In this document: one piece after another, positions 35,358 to 42,934 of the stretch | How positions within the stretch are numbered: the first letter of the stretch is position 1 | Layout: every line of letters begins with the position of its first letter | Origin: a virus | DNA: 43,028 bases | IMG/VR virus record: IMGVR_UViG_3300017527_000281 | Span: 1 to 43,028 of that record | Strand: one strand, 5' to 3' | Notes under the pieces: generated by a model | What the model was told of the DNA's origin: nothing | Databases searched by the model: none | What the model saw: only the letters and a program-made list of their open reading frames with translations | Translations under genes and position numbers: made by a program

Positions 35358-37682
35358 ATGAACCCGTATCAGGAGTTTCTCAAGTCCAAGATTCTGATGG
35401 TACCGCCAAAAGGAAAAGAGGTAGACCCAAACGACATCCACCCGCTGTTGTTCCCTTTTCAGCGTGATGTCACCACATGGTCAATTCGCAAGGGACGCGC
35501 TGCCGTGTTTCTGGACACAGGACTCGGAAAGACCTTTGTCCAGCTTGAGTGGGCGCGGCTGATAGGAGAAAATACGCTCATCATTGCGCCGCTATCTGTG
35601 TCCCGGCAGACTGTGCGAGAAGCGCAAAAGATCGATCTCGATGTTCGGTATGTTCGGGGAATGGACGAAATGGACCCCAACCACAAACTGTGGATCACCA
35701 ACTATGAGATGGCAGAGCATTTTGACATGTCGCAGTTTGGCGCCGTGGTGCTGGATGAGTCGAGCATACTCAAGGCCATCAACAGCAAAACTCGCAAGCG
35801 CCTGACAGAAACCTGCCAAGTCATACCCTATCGGCTGTGTTGCACCGCTACTCCTGCACCTAATGATTACATCGAGATCGGCAATCATGCTCAATTCCTG
35901 GGCATTGCCTCCCAGTCTGAAATGTTGGCGATGTTTTTCATCAATGCCAATAAAGAGCACACCTATACCTATGGCGGCAAGACCTATCACCGCAAGGGCA
36001 GCAACAAGGGCGGGCAGGAGTGGCGGCTCAAGCATCACGGAGAGCAAGCGTTTTTCCGCTGGCTGTCCACCTGGGCAATCACGATGACAAAGCCCTCTGA
36101 CCTCGGCTACGATGATGATGGATTCATTTTGCCGCCCTTGAATATCATCCCCACATTTGTCCAGATTGACAACTATGAGGCTGACGATCAACTATTCTTT
36201 ACACATCTGAAAGGCATCAAACACAGATCCCAGGTACGCCGGGATACGTTACCACAACGGCTCGAAGTGCTGGCAGAGCTGGTCAACAACTCGGACGAAC
36301 AGTGGATTATATGGGCGGGGCTGAACGAGGAAAGCAAAGCCGCCACGGCCGCGATCGATGGCGCCGTAGAGGTACGCGGAGATCAGCCACCAGATTACAA
36401 GGCTCAGACCTTTGAGCAGTTCCAAGACGGCGAGGTCAAGGTGCTAGTCACCAAGACAAAGATCGGCGGGTTCGGCCTCAACATGCAGAATGCCCACAAC
36501 ATGGCATTTCTTGGGTTGTCCGATAGTTGGGAGAGCTACTATCAGGCTGTTCGCCGAGAGTGGAGATACCGACAGAAATATCCGGTCAACGTCCATATCA
36601 TTATGTCATCGCTTGAATCAGAGATATACCAGAACGTGATGCGCAAAGACGCAATGGCCGCACGGCTGCGGTCTGGTTTGGTTGAACAAATCAAAGAATA
36701 TGAGAAAGGGGAACTTGAGATGATAGACACAGAGCGCAGCATTTATGATGAGGACATTGTGCAAGGCGAAAACTGGACCGCGATGCTAGGCGATTCCTGT
36801 AAGCGAATGGGAGAGATCGCAACAGACAGCATTGACTTGTCTGTGTACTCGCCCCCTTTTGCAGACCTGTACACATACACAGACTCAGAGCGTGACCTCG
36901 GCAACTGCAAAGATTGGGGCGAGTTCTTTGGACACTATGCCTACATCGTGCGGGAGCTGCTCAGAATCACCAAGCCGGGACGCTTGACCTGCTGTCACTG
37001 TATGGACATTCCCGCAATGATGCAAAAAGACGGCTGGATGGGCCTGAAAGACTTTTCCGGCGCTCTCATTCAGGCATACACCCAAGAGGGCTGGACGCTT
37101 CACGATCGAGTTGTTATTGACAAGAACCCGCAGGCGCAGGCTATCCGCACTCACTCCCACGGGCTGCTGTTCAAGACCCTGGACAAAGACTCGATCCGCT
37201 CTCACACTGCTATACCCGATCAGATACTTGTGTTCCGCAAGGATGGCGATAACCAGAATCCAGTACGCCCAGTCGAAAACGGCGATATGGATAATGAGGT
37301 CTGGATTCAGTGGGCGCGCCCGATCTGGTATGCCGCTGATTATACCCCGGCACAATTGCCCAATCCAGGCGGCGGCATCTCTGAGACGGGAACGCTGCAG
37401 TTCGGCAAGGCGCGGGGCACAGGAGACGAGAAGCACATCTGCCCACTGCAGCTCGGAACCATCGAGCGGTGCATCAAACTGTGGAGCAACCCCGGCGAGA
37501 CTGTTTTCAGCCCGTTCGCCGGCATTGGCAGTGAGGGATACCAGGCTTTGAGCTTTGGGCGCAAGTTCATCGGGATCGAATTGAAACCGTCTTACTTTGC
37601 GATTATGCTGGAGAATCTCAACAAGTCTGAAATCAAAGCCAATACGCCTGACCTGTTCTCCTTGGCAGGGATTGCGGTATGA
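35358..37682 (+). CDS. SNF2-type helicase/DNA methyltransferase fusion
   Basis: 774 residues; ATG with TAGGAGGAG upstream. Helicase part: DTGLGKT (53-59, Walker A), VLDES (131-135, motif II), TATPAPND (163-170, motif III), KTKIGGFGLNMQNAH (366-380, motif V) and QAVRREWRYRQ (396-406, motif VI). Methyltransferase part: VYSPPF (496-501, catalytic motif IV) precedes FAGIGSEG (720-727, SAM motif I) and FIGIELKPSYF, the beta-class order of N6-adenine/N4-cytosine enzymes. The fusion probably modifies DNA while remodelling it, for replication or restriction evasion. The end overlaps the next gene by ATGA. Confidence 0.88.
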   Translation: MNPYQEFLKSKILMVPPKGKEVDPNDIHPLLFPFQRDVTTWSIRKGRAAVFLDTGLGKTFVQLEWARLIGENTLIIAPLSVSRQTVREAQKIDLDVRYVRGMDEMDPNHKLWITNYEMAEHFDMSQFGAVVLDESSILKAINSKTRKRLTETCQVIPYRLCCTATPAPNDYIEIGNHAQFLGIASQSEMLAMFFINANKEHTYTYGGKTYHRKGSNKGGQEWRLKHHGEQAFFRWLSTWAITMTKPSDLGYDDDGFILPPLNIIPTFVQIDNYEADDQLFFTHLKGIKHRSQVRRDTLPQRLEVLAELVNNSDEQWIIWAGLNEESKAATAAIDGAVEVRGDQPPDYKAQTFEQFQDGEVKVLVTKTKIGGFGLNMQNAHNMAFLGLSDSWESYYQAVRREWRYRQKYPVNVHIIMSSLESEIYQNVMRKDAMAARLRSGLVEQIKEYEKGELEMIDTERSIYDEDIVQGENWTAMLGDSCKRMGEIATDSIDLSVYSPPFADLYTYTDSERDLGNCKDWGEFFGHYAYIVRELLRITKPGRLTCCHCMDIPAMMQKDGWMGLKDFSGALIQAYTQEGWTLHDRVVIDKNPQAQAIRTHSHGLLFKTLDKDSIRSHTAIPDQILVFRKDGDNQNPVRPVENGDMDNEVWIQWARPIWYAADYTPAQLPNPGGGISETGTLQFGKARGTGDEKHICPLQLGTIERCIKLWSNPGETVFSPFAGIGSEGYQALSFGRKFIGIELKPSYFAIMLENLNKSEIKANTPDLFSLAGIAV

Positions 37683-38455
37683 GAAAATACGATCTGCCCG
37701 TTGATATGATTTTCAGCATCACGCCTACAGACCCCCTTGCCTTTATGGCGGCGCGAATGGGGTTCTTGATTGGCACAAACAGCGGGCAGAAATGTCTGGT
37801 GGAACGCCCAGAACATTATACATGGGCATTCCCTATTTCTTTCATAGACAATGAATTCAAGAAGTACGACCACGATGCACATATGGCAGCAATCAAGCAG
37901 CATCGGCCCAAATATGCCACTGTGCGAGATGCAATGACCTCAGTGCAATGCTGTCGCGCAGGGATTGAGCATTTTGACCTTGACATCATCCTGGCGTGGG
38001 CTGAGGAAGTAGAGCAGTATGCCGAGAACGTGATAGTCATTCCCAAGTGGGATTGTTTGGCAGAAATTCCAGAACGATTCATCCTGGGATACTCGATACC
38101 ATCACGCTATGCTGGAACCCCTCTCCCTTTTGAGATGTTCAGAGGCCGAAAGATTCACCTGCTCGGCGGTAGTTGGAAAAAGCAACTCAAATACCTGCAA
38201 TTTGCCAAAGATGACATCGTAAGCCTGGACAATAACAATCTCTGGAAATGCTCAGTGTATGGGGGATTCGACTGGCCCGATGGCAAGAAGGGATCGCTCC
38301 ATGATCTAGGAATCACAGAACTAACTAGCCCGATGTATGCCAGCGTAGCAATGAGTCTCGGGCATATCGCCACAAAGCTACATCAACTCTACAACGAACC
38401 ACAAAAATCAATCGAATTCGCAGTACAACTACCAGGAATGGAGAAAGTGACATGA
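37679..38455 (+). CDS. DpdA-like DNA transglycosylase (candidate)
   Basis: 258 residues. IVIPKWDCLAEIPERFILGYSIPSRYAGTPLPFEMF followed by RGRKIHLLGGSWKKQLKYLQFAKDDIVSLD resembles phage DpdA/TGT-like proteins (TIM barrel), which exchange guanine in DNA for a 7-deazaguanine base. DxxILAWAEEVEQYAENV is another barrel block. The length (258) is shorter than DpdA1. The following gene is a YhhQ-type queuosine-precursor transporter, which makes this function more likely. It overlaps both neighbours. Tests of the active site and of 7-deazaguanine in the virion DNA are lacking. Confidence 0.6.
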   Translation: MRKYDLPVDMIFSITPTDPLAFMAARMGFLIGTNSGQKCLVERPEHYTWAFPISFIDNEFKKYDHDAHMAAIKQHRPKYATVRDAMTSVQCCRAGIEHFDLDIILAWAEEVEQYAENVIVIPKWDCLAEIPERFILGYSIPSRYAGTPLPFEMFRGRKIHLLGGSWKKQLKYLQFAKDDIVSLDNNNLWKCSVYGGFDWPDGKKGSLHDLGITELTSPMYASVAMSLGHIATKLHQLYNEPQKSIEFAVQLPGMEKVT

Positions 38456-39030
38456 TTGTAATTTGTGCATACATCGCCGCTCAGATGTTTTCAGACATTA
38501 TGAGCCTCAAGATAGTCTCGTTATTTGGTCTTTCAATGGACGCGGGAACCCTGATCTATCCCATCACGTTCACGCTCCGCGATTTGGTCCACAAGACATT
38601 AGGCAAACAGAAAGCACGGCAGCTCATTGTTGTCGCCGCCGCCATCAATGTCGTGATGGCATTGCTCTTTTGGGTAACAAGCATCCTGCCATACGACTTG
38701 GGCGCAGGACCACAACCAGATTGGGATAGCGTTCTCGCTCCTGTATGGCGCATCGTTGTGGCTTCGATTGTGGCCGAAGTGCTCAGTGAGTTTCTGGACA
38801 CAGAAATGTATCACCTGTGGGTCACAAAGATCACGCAGCGATACCAGTGGATGCGCGTGTTGGTCAGTAATACAGTTTCGGTTCCTGTTGACAGCCTGGT
38901 CTTTTGCTGGATCGCTTTTGGTGGCATCCTGCCGGCAGCTATCGTGTGGGCAATTGTGTGGGCCAATGTTCTGCTCAAGGGTGCCTGCACTCTGCTTTCA
39001 TTACCTATGATCTACGCAGTCAAAGAGTAA
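38452..39030 (+). CDS. YhhQ/QPTR-type queuosine-precursor transporter
   Basis: 192 residues, ATGA overlap with the previous gene. FSDIMSLKIVSLFGLSMDAGTLIYPITFTLRDLVHKTLGKQKAR matches the COG1738 (YhhQ, Vut) signature. About six hydrophobic segments (near 2-20, 32-46, 57-80, 95-115, 140-158, 162-185) alternate with short loops; a DTEMYHLW and VTKITQRY loop follow the fourth. It should import preQ0, preQ1 or queuine into the cell. The coupling with a DpdA-like gene suggests supply of 7-deazaguanine for phage DNA or for tRNA modification. Confidence 0.8.
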   Translation: MIVICAYIAAQMFSDIMSLKIVSLFGLSMDAGTLIYPITFTLRDLVHKTLGKQKARQLIVVAAAINVVMALLFWVTSILPYDLGAGPQPDWDSVLAPVWRIVVASIVAEVLSEFLDTEMYHLWVTKITQRYQWMRVLVSNTVSVPVDSLVFCWIAFGGILPAAIVWAIVWANVLLKGACTLLSLPMIYAVKE

Positions 39031-39034
39031 TTCT

Positions 39035-39883
39035 ATGGCATCTAACTACTGGGCGAAACTGTGGATCGAGATGCTTGACGATCCCAAAGTGGCACGACTC
39101 GATGATCACCTGTGGCGTCGGTGGGTAGAGCTGATCCTGCTTGCCAAAGAGCGCAACGAGCGCGGCGGGTTTCTGCCCAGCCTGCAGGATATGGCGTGGC
39201 GGTTTCGCGTCAGTGATGACGATATGCAGATCGACCTCGGGAGCCTAGCACACATCGGCTTGATCCGTCTTGTGGATGGTAGTTGGCAGATCGTCAACTT
39301 TGACAAGCGGCAAGAGGCAATGGAAAACGCAGAGCGTCAGCGCCGGCACCGTGAAGGGCAGCGCAGGGATCAATACTATGGACGTGACACTAGCGAGTCA
39401 CGAGACTGTCACGATACTGTCACGGTTCGTAACGTAGAAGCAGATACAGAGACAGAGGAAAATACAGAGACAGAACCAGAGCATACCGCGTCCCCTTCCG
39501 GGACTCGCGAAAGTGCGCTAGGAGAGAACGAACGAACCCCCATCGTCTCAGCTCCTACCATTCCAGGCGAGAGCACCATAAAGGCGGTGCAAGCCGTACC
39601 CATTGCCCGCTTTCAGGAACCCGATCCCGCTCTAGGAGCCGTGTGGGATGAATTTATGGTGGACATACGCGGCCAGGTGGGGCAAACGATCTATGACGCC
39701 TGGTACACGGGTCTCAGTCCGGGGCCAATTGAGGACGGGTGCGTGTACATTGGCGTGCCACGCAACACCACCCGTGACTACCTGCAGGGCAAGCCGCAGC
39801 CAACGATCAAGCGGACGCTGGGCAGCATTCTGGGGAAACCCGTCGACGTGATGTTCCAGGTGATAGGAGAGGCAGGGTACTGA
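39035..39883 (+). CDS. Replication initiator with DnaA domain I-like C-terminus
   Basis: 282 residues. MASNYWAKLWIEMLDDPKVARLDDHLWRRWVELILLAK is the winged-helix N-terminus of phage replisome organisers (DnaD/gp36-like). Residues 110-195 are polar and disordered. From about 200 the sequence VWDEFMVDIRGQVGQTIYDAWYTGLSP, then VYIGVPRNTTRDYLQ and IKRTLGSILGKPVDVMF closely resembles DnaA domain I, the part that binds helicase or DnaB-type partners. The gene lies in the replication region. It likely recruits host replication proteins; no polymerase or primase gene is seen. Confidence 0.75.
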   Translation: MASNYWAKLWIEMLDDPKVARLDDHLWRRWVELILLAKERNERGGFLPSLQDMAWRFRVSDDDMQIDLGSLAHIGLIRLVDGSWQIVNFDKRQEAMENAERQRRHREGQRRDQYYGRDTSESRDCHDTVTVRNVEADTETEENTETEPEHTASPSGTRESALGENERTPIVSAPTIPGESTIKAVQAVPIARFQEPDPALGAVWDEFMVDIRGQVGQTIYDAWYTGLSPGPIEDGCVYIGVPRNTTRDYLQGKPQPTIKRTLGSILGKPVDVMFQVIGEAGY

Positions 39884-40044
39884 TGAACACGATCAAGCAA
39901 CCGCCACGCAAGCGCATAAAATGCCTGGTTTATTCCAGAATCGTTGGATACCTCCGACCCGTCCAGAACTGGAATGACGCCAAGCAACTCGAGTTCAAGG
40001 ATCGCCAGGTGTACGCACAGCCAACGAGGGAGGCACTGAGATGA
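39883..40044 (+). CDS. NrdD-like glycyl-radical tail protein, 53 aa
   Basis: ATG at 39883 overlaps the TGA of the previous gene (TGATG). The product has CLVYSRIVGYLRPVQNWNDAK followed by EFKDRQVYA, nearly the C-terminal block of anaerobic class III ribonucleotide reductase (NrdD), which carries the radical Gly in VVGYLRP. Only 53 residues are present and no catalytic domain. It may be a spare glycyl-radical domain, in the manner of GrcA/YfiD, or a decayed fragment. An anaerobic host is implied if functional. Confidence 0.65.
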   Translation: MNTIKQPPRKRIKCLVYSRIVGYLRPVQNWNDAKQLEFKDRQVYAQPTREALR

Positions 40045-40172
40045 AACGACACTGCTACCGCTGTGGATGCAAGACAGAGCACGTCCCGGTCGGATCGGCC
40101 GCACGTCCCCGCTGGCGGCGCTTCCAGTGCATCCGCTGCGGGCAGGTGAGGTACGCGAGGAGTGAGAAATGA
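40041..40172 (+). CDS. Zinc-ribbon mini-protein, 43 aa
   Basis: ATG at 40041, overlapping the previous stop; ATGA overlap with the next gene. The whole product is a ribbon: CYRCGC, then a basic turn (AARPRWRRFQ), then CIRCGQVRYARSEK. Two CxxC pairs would hold one zinc ion. It probably binds nucleic acid or a host protein. Such tiny ribbons are common in phage early regions. Confidence 0.6.
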   Translation: MKRHCYRCGCKTEHVPVGSAARPRWRRFQCIRCGQVRYARSEK

Positions 40173-40441
40173 GCATACCCGGCACACGCTTCGGCCCCCG
40201 GTGGCTGTCGGCATTCACCGGCAAACAGTTTGAGGAGAAGGACACCTGCCTCAACTGTCCGCTGCCCGACTGCGTAGGACGGGATCAGCCTGAATGCCCG
40301 TTACGTGCGGTGGAGCTGATAGAAAAGGAGAGGCAGCAGCGGGCACAAGACAAGGCCGCGCTCGATCGGGCGGTACGGGTGCTTGCCGAGTTCGGGCAGG
40401 ATAGGATCGTAGGCAAGGCGGTTAGTGAGGTGAGGAGATGA
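40169..40441 (+). CDS. Cys-cluster protein, 90 aa
   Basis: 90 residues. DTCLNCPLPDCVGRDQPECPLRA has four Cys spaced C-x2-C-x4-C-x6-C, likely a metal site, followed by a helical basic region (ELIEKERQQRAQDKAALDRAVRVLAEFG). Coupled to both neighbours by 4-base overlaps. Function unknown; resembles phage proteins seen near replication genes. Confidence 0.6.
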   Translation: MSIPGTRFGPRWLSAFTGKQFEEKDTCLNCPLPDCVGRDQPECPLRAVELIEKERQQRAQDKAALDRAVRVLAEFGQDRIVGKAVSEVRR

Positions 40442-40752
40442 GCAACTGGGAGTGGGGACCTAGCGGGTTGTACGATGGGGATGTAGAGATCCTGTGGGTG
40501 ACTCAGGATCGTACAGGCACGCTGTATCTAGGCGTGATGGCAGACTATGAGGATGCGATACGCGAGGTGCCCGACCTGCTGGCGGCGTGTGAGGCTGGGC
40601 TGGATGCCTATGTGGAACTACGCGAGGCCGGACACCAAACAGATGATGGCTGGTACGTGGGGAATGATGCCCTGATCGGAATAAGAGATGCGATCGACGC
40701 TATGCGCGCCGCCATAGCCCGCGCCAAAGGAGACGACGATGCCACACGGTAA
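40438..40752 (+). CDS. Small acidic protein, 104 aa
   Basis: 104 residues. SNWEWGPSGLYDGDVEILWVTQDRTGTLYLGVMADYEDAIREVPDLLAACEAGLDAYVEL is a strand-then-helix fold, followed by a helical C-terminus (IGIRDAIDAMRAAIARAKG). Similar small phage proteins are widely found, with unknown function. Overlaps with the next small TM gene by 14 bases. Confidence 0.6.
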   Translation: MSNWEWGPSGLYDGDVEILWVTQDRTGTLYLGVMADYEDAIREVPDLLAACEAGLDAYVELREAGHQTDDGWYVGNDALIGIRDAIDAMRAAIARAKGDDDATR

Positions 40753-40867
40753 GCTATTCCTGATCGGGTTCGTGATCGTTGCCGCCGGCGTCATCATCTG
40801 GCGCGTGTTCGAGTGGCAATGGGAGCACACGCAGCACCCGTATCTGCTGAACAGGAGGGATAGGTGA
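40739..40867 (+). CDS. Small single-TM protein, 42 aa
   Basis: ATG at 40739 with GGAG upstream (AAAGGAGACGACG). MPHGKLFLIGFVIVAAGVII is a membrane helix, then WRVFEWQWEHTQHPYLLNRR is an amphipathic, basic end. It ends by GTGA overlap with the RuvC-like gene. Function unknown. Confidence 0.5.
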   Translation: MPHGKLFLIGFVIVAAGVIIWRVFEWQWEHTQHPYLLNRRDR

Positions 40868-41316
40868 CTCTCCTAGCCCTAGACGCCAGCACAACCGCCG
40901 TGGGGTGGGCGCTGTTTGACGACGGTGACTACCGCGAGTCGGGCGTGTACGTGCCGGACGGCGATGACTGGGTAGAGCGGGTGATCAACATTGACCGCTG
41001 GCTGTACAACCTGTGCCTCGAGTTCGACGCGGTAGGCTACGAGATCGCCACAGGCAACCGGGGGAATATGGCAACCAACCGGAAACTAGGCGCGGTAGAG
41101 TTTGTGGTGCGCCAGTTCTGCAAGCTGCAGCATATGGAGCTGACCACCGTCACCGCGTCACAAGTCAAGGCGACGGGATGTCACAAGAACGCACCGTGGG
41201 TAGCGACGACGATCAAGCGGGGCCGGTTCCCCGAGGCCGACGTGGTGGGTGGCGACGAGGCCGACGCGATCGGCGTGGGCCTGGCGTGCTGGGGGAAGGT
41301 GAGGGCCAATGTCTGA
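40864..41316 (+). CDS. RuvC-like Holliday junction resolvase
   Basis: 150 residues from a GTG. LLALDASTTAVGWALFD is motif I (D7), FDAVGYEIATG supplies the second acidic residue, NRKLGAVEFVVRQF is the helix block, and ASQVKATGCHKN with DEADAIGVGLACW the last acidic pair. This is the RNase H-fold RuvC-type resolvase of phages, which cuts branched DNA before packaging. Length is typical. Confidence 0.75.
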   Translation: MTLLALDASTTAVGWALFDDGDYRESGVYVPDGDDWVERVINIDRWLYNLCLEFDAVGYEIATGNRGNMATNRKLGAVEFVVRQFCKLQHMELTTVTASQVKATGCHKNAPWVATTIKRGRFPEADVVGGDEADAIGVGLACWGKVRANV

Positions 41317-42010
41317 AATGATCAGTTTCGGTGCTGGCGTCAATAGCGTGGCGATGACCATTATGCTCGTGAACGACGGGTGGCGTGGCCCGATCGTGTT
41401 TGCGGACACCGGCGGGGAATGGCCTGAGACGTACTGCTATATCCGCTACTTTGAGCGGGAATGGTTGGGACCGAGGGGGTTGGAGATCACGCGACTGTCG
41501 CCAGGGTCGGAATGGCACGGGAAACGCGCGCAGGTGACGCTAGAGCAGTACTGTCTCGACCATGGTATTGTGCCATTGCTGGCGATGCGCTGGTGTACTC
41601 AGGCGTGGAAACAGCGGCCCGTCACAAAATGGGCGGGGGCCATGGTGCGCCTAGTGGGGCTGTCTGCCAGTGAACCGCGCCGCGCCGCACGGCAGGAGCC
41701 TGGCGTGCGCTTGCCGCTATTTGAGGAGTGTATCACCCGCGAGGAGTGCCAGCGCATCATCGCACGCGAGGGACTGGACTATCCGATCAAGTCAGGCTGT
41801 TTTTTCTGCCCTGGTCAACCGCTGGCGGCGTGGCGGCGATTGTACCACGAACACCCGGACCTATACGAGCGGGCGATCGCGCTTGAGGATAACGCCACGA
41901 CCGCGCTAGATCCTCACGGCATCAGCCTCCGAGAGCACGCCCGCCGCCGCTGGGAGGGGCAGATGCAGATGGATCTGAGTGCATGGATACCGTGTCTGTG
42001 TACGCTGTAA
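41309..42010 (+). CDS. PAPS-reductase-like (DndC-like) phage protein
   Basis: 233 residues. ISFGAGVNSVAMTIML takes the place of the PP-loop (normally SGGxDS), followed by IVFADTGGEWPETYCYI, the typical block of phage PAPS reductase/DndC-like proteins. RWCTQAWKQRPV, SGCFFCPGQP (two Cys) and ASEPRR fit the group, which has four Cys. An ATP-pyrophosphatase activity is possible; role unknown. In phages it may act in DNA modification or nucleotide metabolism. Overlaps the resolvase gene by 8 bases. Confidence 0.7.
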   Translation: MSEMISFGAGVNSVAMTIMLVNDGWRGPIVFADTGGEWPETYCYIRYFEREWLGPRGLEITRLSPGSEWHGKRAQVTLEQYCLDHGIVPLLAMRWCTQAWKQRPVTKWAGAMVRLVGLSASEPRRAARQEPGVRLPLFEECITREECQRIIAREGLDYPIKSGCFFCPGQPLAAWRRLYHEHPDLYERAIALEDNATTALDPHGISLREHARRRWEGQMQMDLSAWIPCLCTL

Positions 42011-42375
42011 CACAGATCGCTCTCATCATCCTCCTCGGCGTTGTCACCCGCTACGATGCGGACGCGCACGCCGGGAACCCGCTACGCTGTGGGCGCGTGT
42101 ACGACACAACGCACGCCTGGGTAGCGGTGGACATTGACAACACCGACTGGGAGTGCGGGGACGTGGCTGTGATCTGCGCTGCGGGTGAGTGTCGGCAATT
42201 GCCCGTGATGGACTCGGGCCCGCTGTCCCGGTACTGCGTTCAGGACGGGGACGTGTGCAGGCCGATCATAGCGGACATACCGGAGCACGTCTGGTGGGGC
42301 GGGGAGGGGATCAGTATGCGGGCACGGGTGGTGAATGCGACTAGAGTCAGAGAGAGGATGGAGGTGGAGAGGTGA
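41983..42375 (+). CDS. Secreted RlpA/double-psi-barrel-like protein
   Basis: 130 residues. The first 20 (VYAVTQIALIILLGVVTRY) form a signal peptide or anchor. GNPLRCGRVYDTTHAWVAVDIDNTDWECGDVAVICAAGECRQLPVMDSGPLSRYC resembles the double-psi beta-barrel of RlpA-like, 3D-type or expansin-like proteins (RCGxxY, CGD, DSGP). The end is helical and basic. It should be outside the membrane, possibly binding peptidoglycan. The first 28 bases overlap the PAPS-reductase-like gene in another frame. Confidence 0.55.
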   Translation: MDTVSVYAVTQIALIILLGVVTRYDADAHAGNPLRCGRVYDTTHAWVAVDIDNTDWECGDVAVICAAGECRQLPVMDSGPLSRYCVQDGDVCRPIIADIPEHVWWGGEGISMRARVVNATRVRERMEVER

Positions 42376-42725
42376 ACGACAAGTGGCTCAAGGATCAGCT
42401 AGTTCTAGCTCTGGCGATTATGGACGAAAAGGGCAGGGCTAGAATGGGGGAATCCGAGGTCAGTTTGTGGCGGCGTGATTGGGAGCGGCTGCGGGCTACC
42501 CTGCTGGAGTGTCAAGAGTACGCCGAGGCCAACGGGTACGTGAACACGATCGAGCGGATGAAACTCCGCGCCCGAGTCGCAGAGCTTGAGGGGGCGTTGC
42601 GGCTGTTTGCGGACACGGAGAATTGGTACGTAGGCTGCAGCGGCGAGACGGGCAAACCTCCTGTTGTCTGGCACGGGCCGGACGAACCCTGGGCCATCGC
42701 CCGCGCCGCACTGGGGGACGAATGA
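42372..42725 (+). CDS. Coiled-coil phage protein, 117 aa
   Basis: 117 residues from a GTG overlapping the upstream TGA. WLKDQLVLALAIMDEKGRARMGESEVSLWRRDWERLRATLLECQEYAEANGYV is helical; IERMKLRARVAELEGALRLFADT is a coiled coil. The end contains WYVGCSGETGKPPVVWHGPDEPWAIARAALGDE. Early phage proteins of this general type occur widely; function is unknown. The last ATG overlap links it to the membrane protein. Confidence 0.6.
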   Translation: MNDKWLKDQLVLALAIMDEKGRARMGESEVSLWRRDWERLRATLLECQEYAEANGYVNTIERMKLRARVAELEGALRLFADTENWYVGCSGETGKPPVVWHGPDEPWAIARAALGDE

Positions 42726-42934
42726 GCTGGTTCAAACGCCACACATCCGAGATCATCGGCGCGGGGCTGATGCTGGTCGCGGGCAGTGTCACCGCTGCGA
42801 TCTATGTCCAGTGGGCCAGGTTCCCGCAGATCACAGAAATGCAGGCACTGGTTTACTTGTGGCCCTGGTGGCTGGGGGTGATAGTCGTCATGCTCGCCGG
42901 GTATGCACTGATCGAGAGGGACGAGAGGAAATGA
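42722..42934 (+). CDS. Two-TM small membrane protein, 70 aa
   Basis: ATG at 42722 overlaps the upstream TGA. MSWFKRHTSEIIGAGLMLVAG starts the first membrane helix (about 11-28), and YLWPWWLGVIVVMLAGYALI (about 45-64) is the second; the ends are basic/acidic (ERDERK). The product looks like a small phage membrane protein, possibly a superinfection or lysis modulator. A longer in-frame start exists but overlaps the preceding gene fully. Confidence 0.6.
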   Translation: MSWFKRHTSEIIGAGLMLVAGSVTAAIYVQWARFPQITEMQALVYLWPWWLGVIVVMLAGYALIERDERK

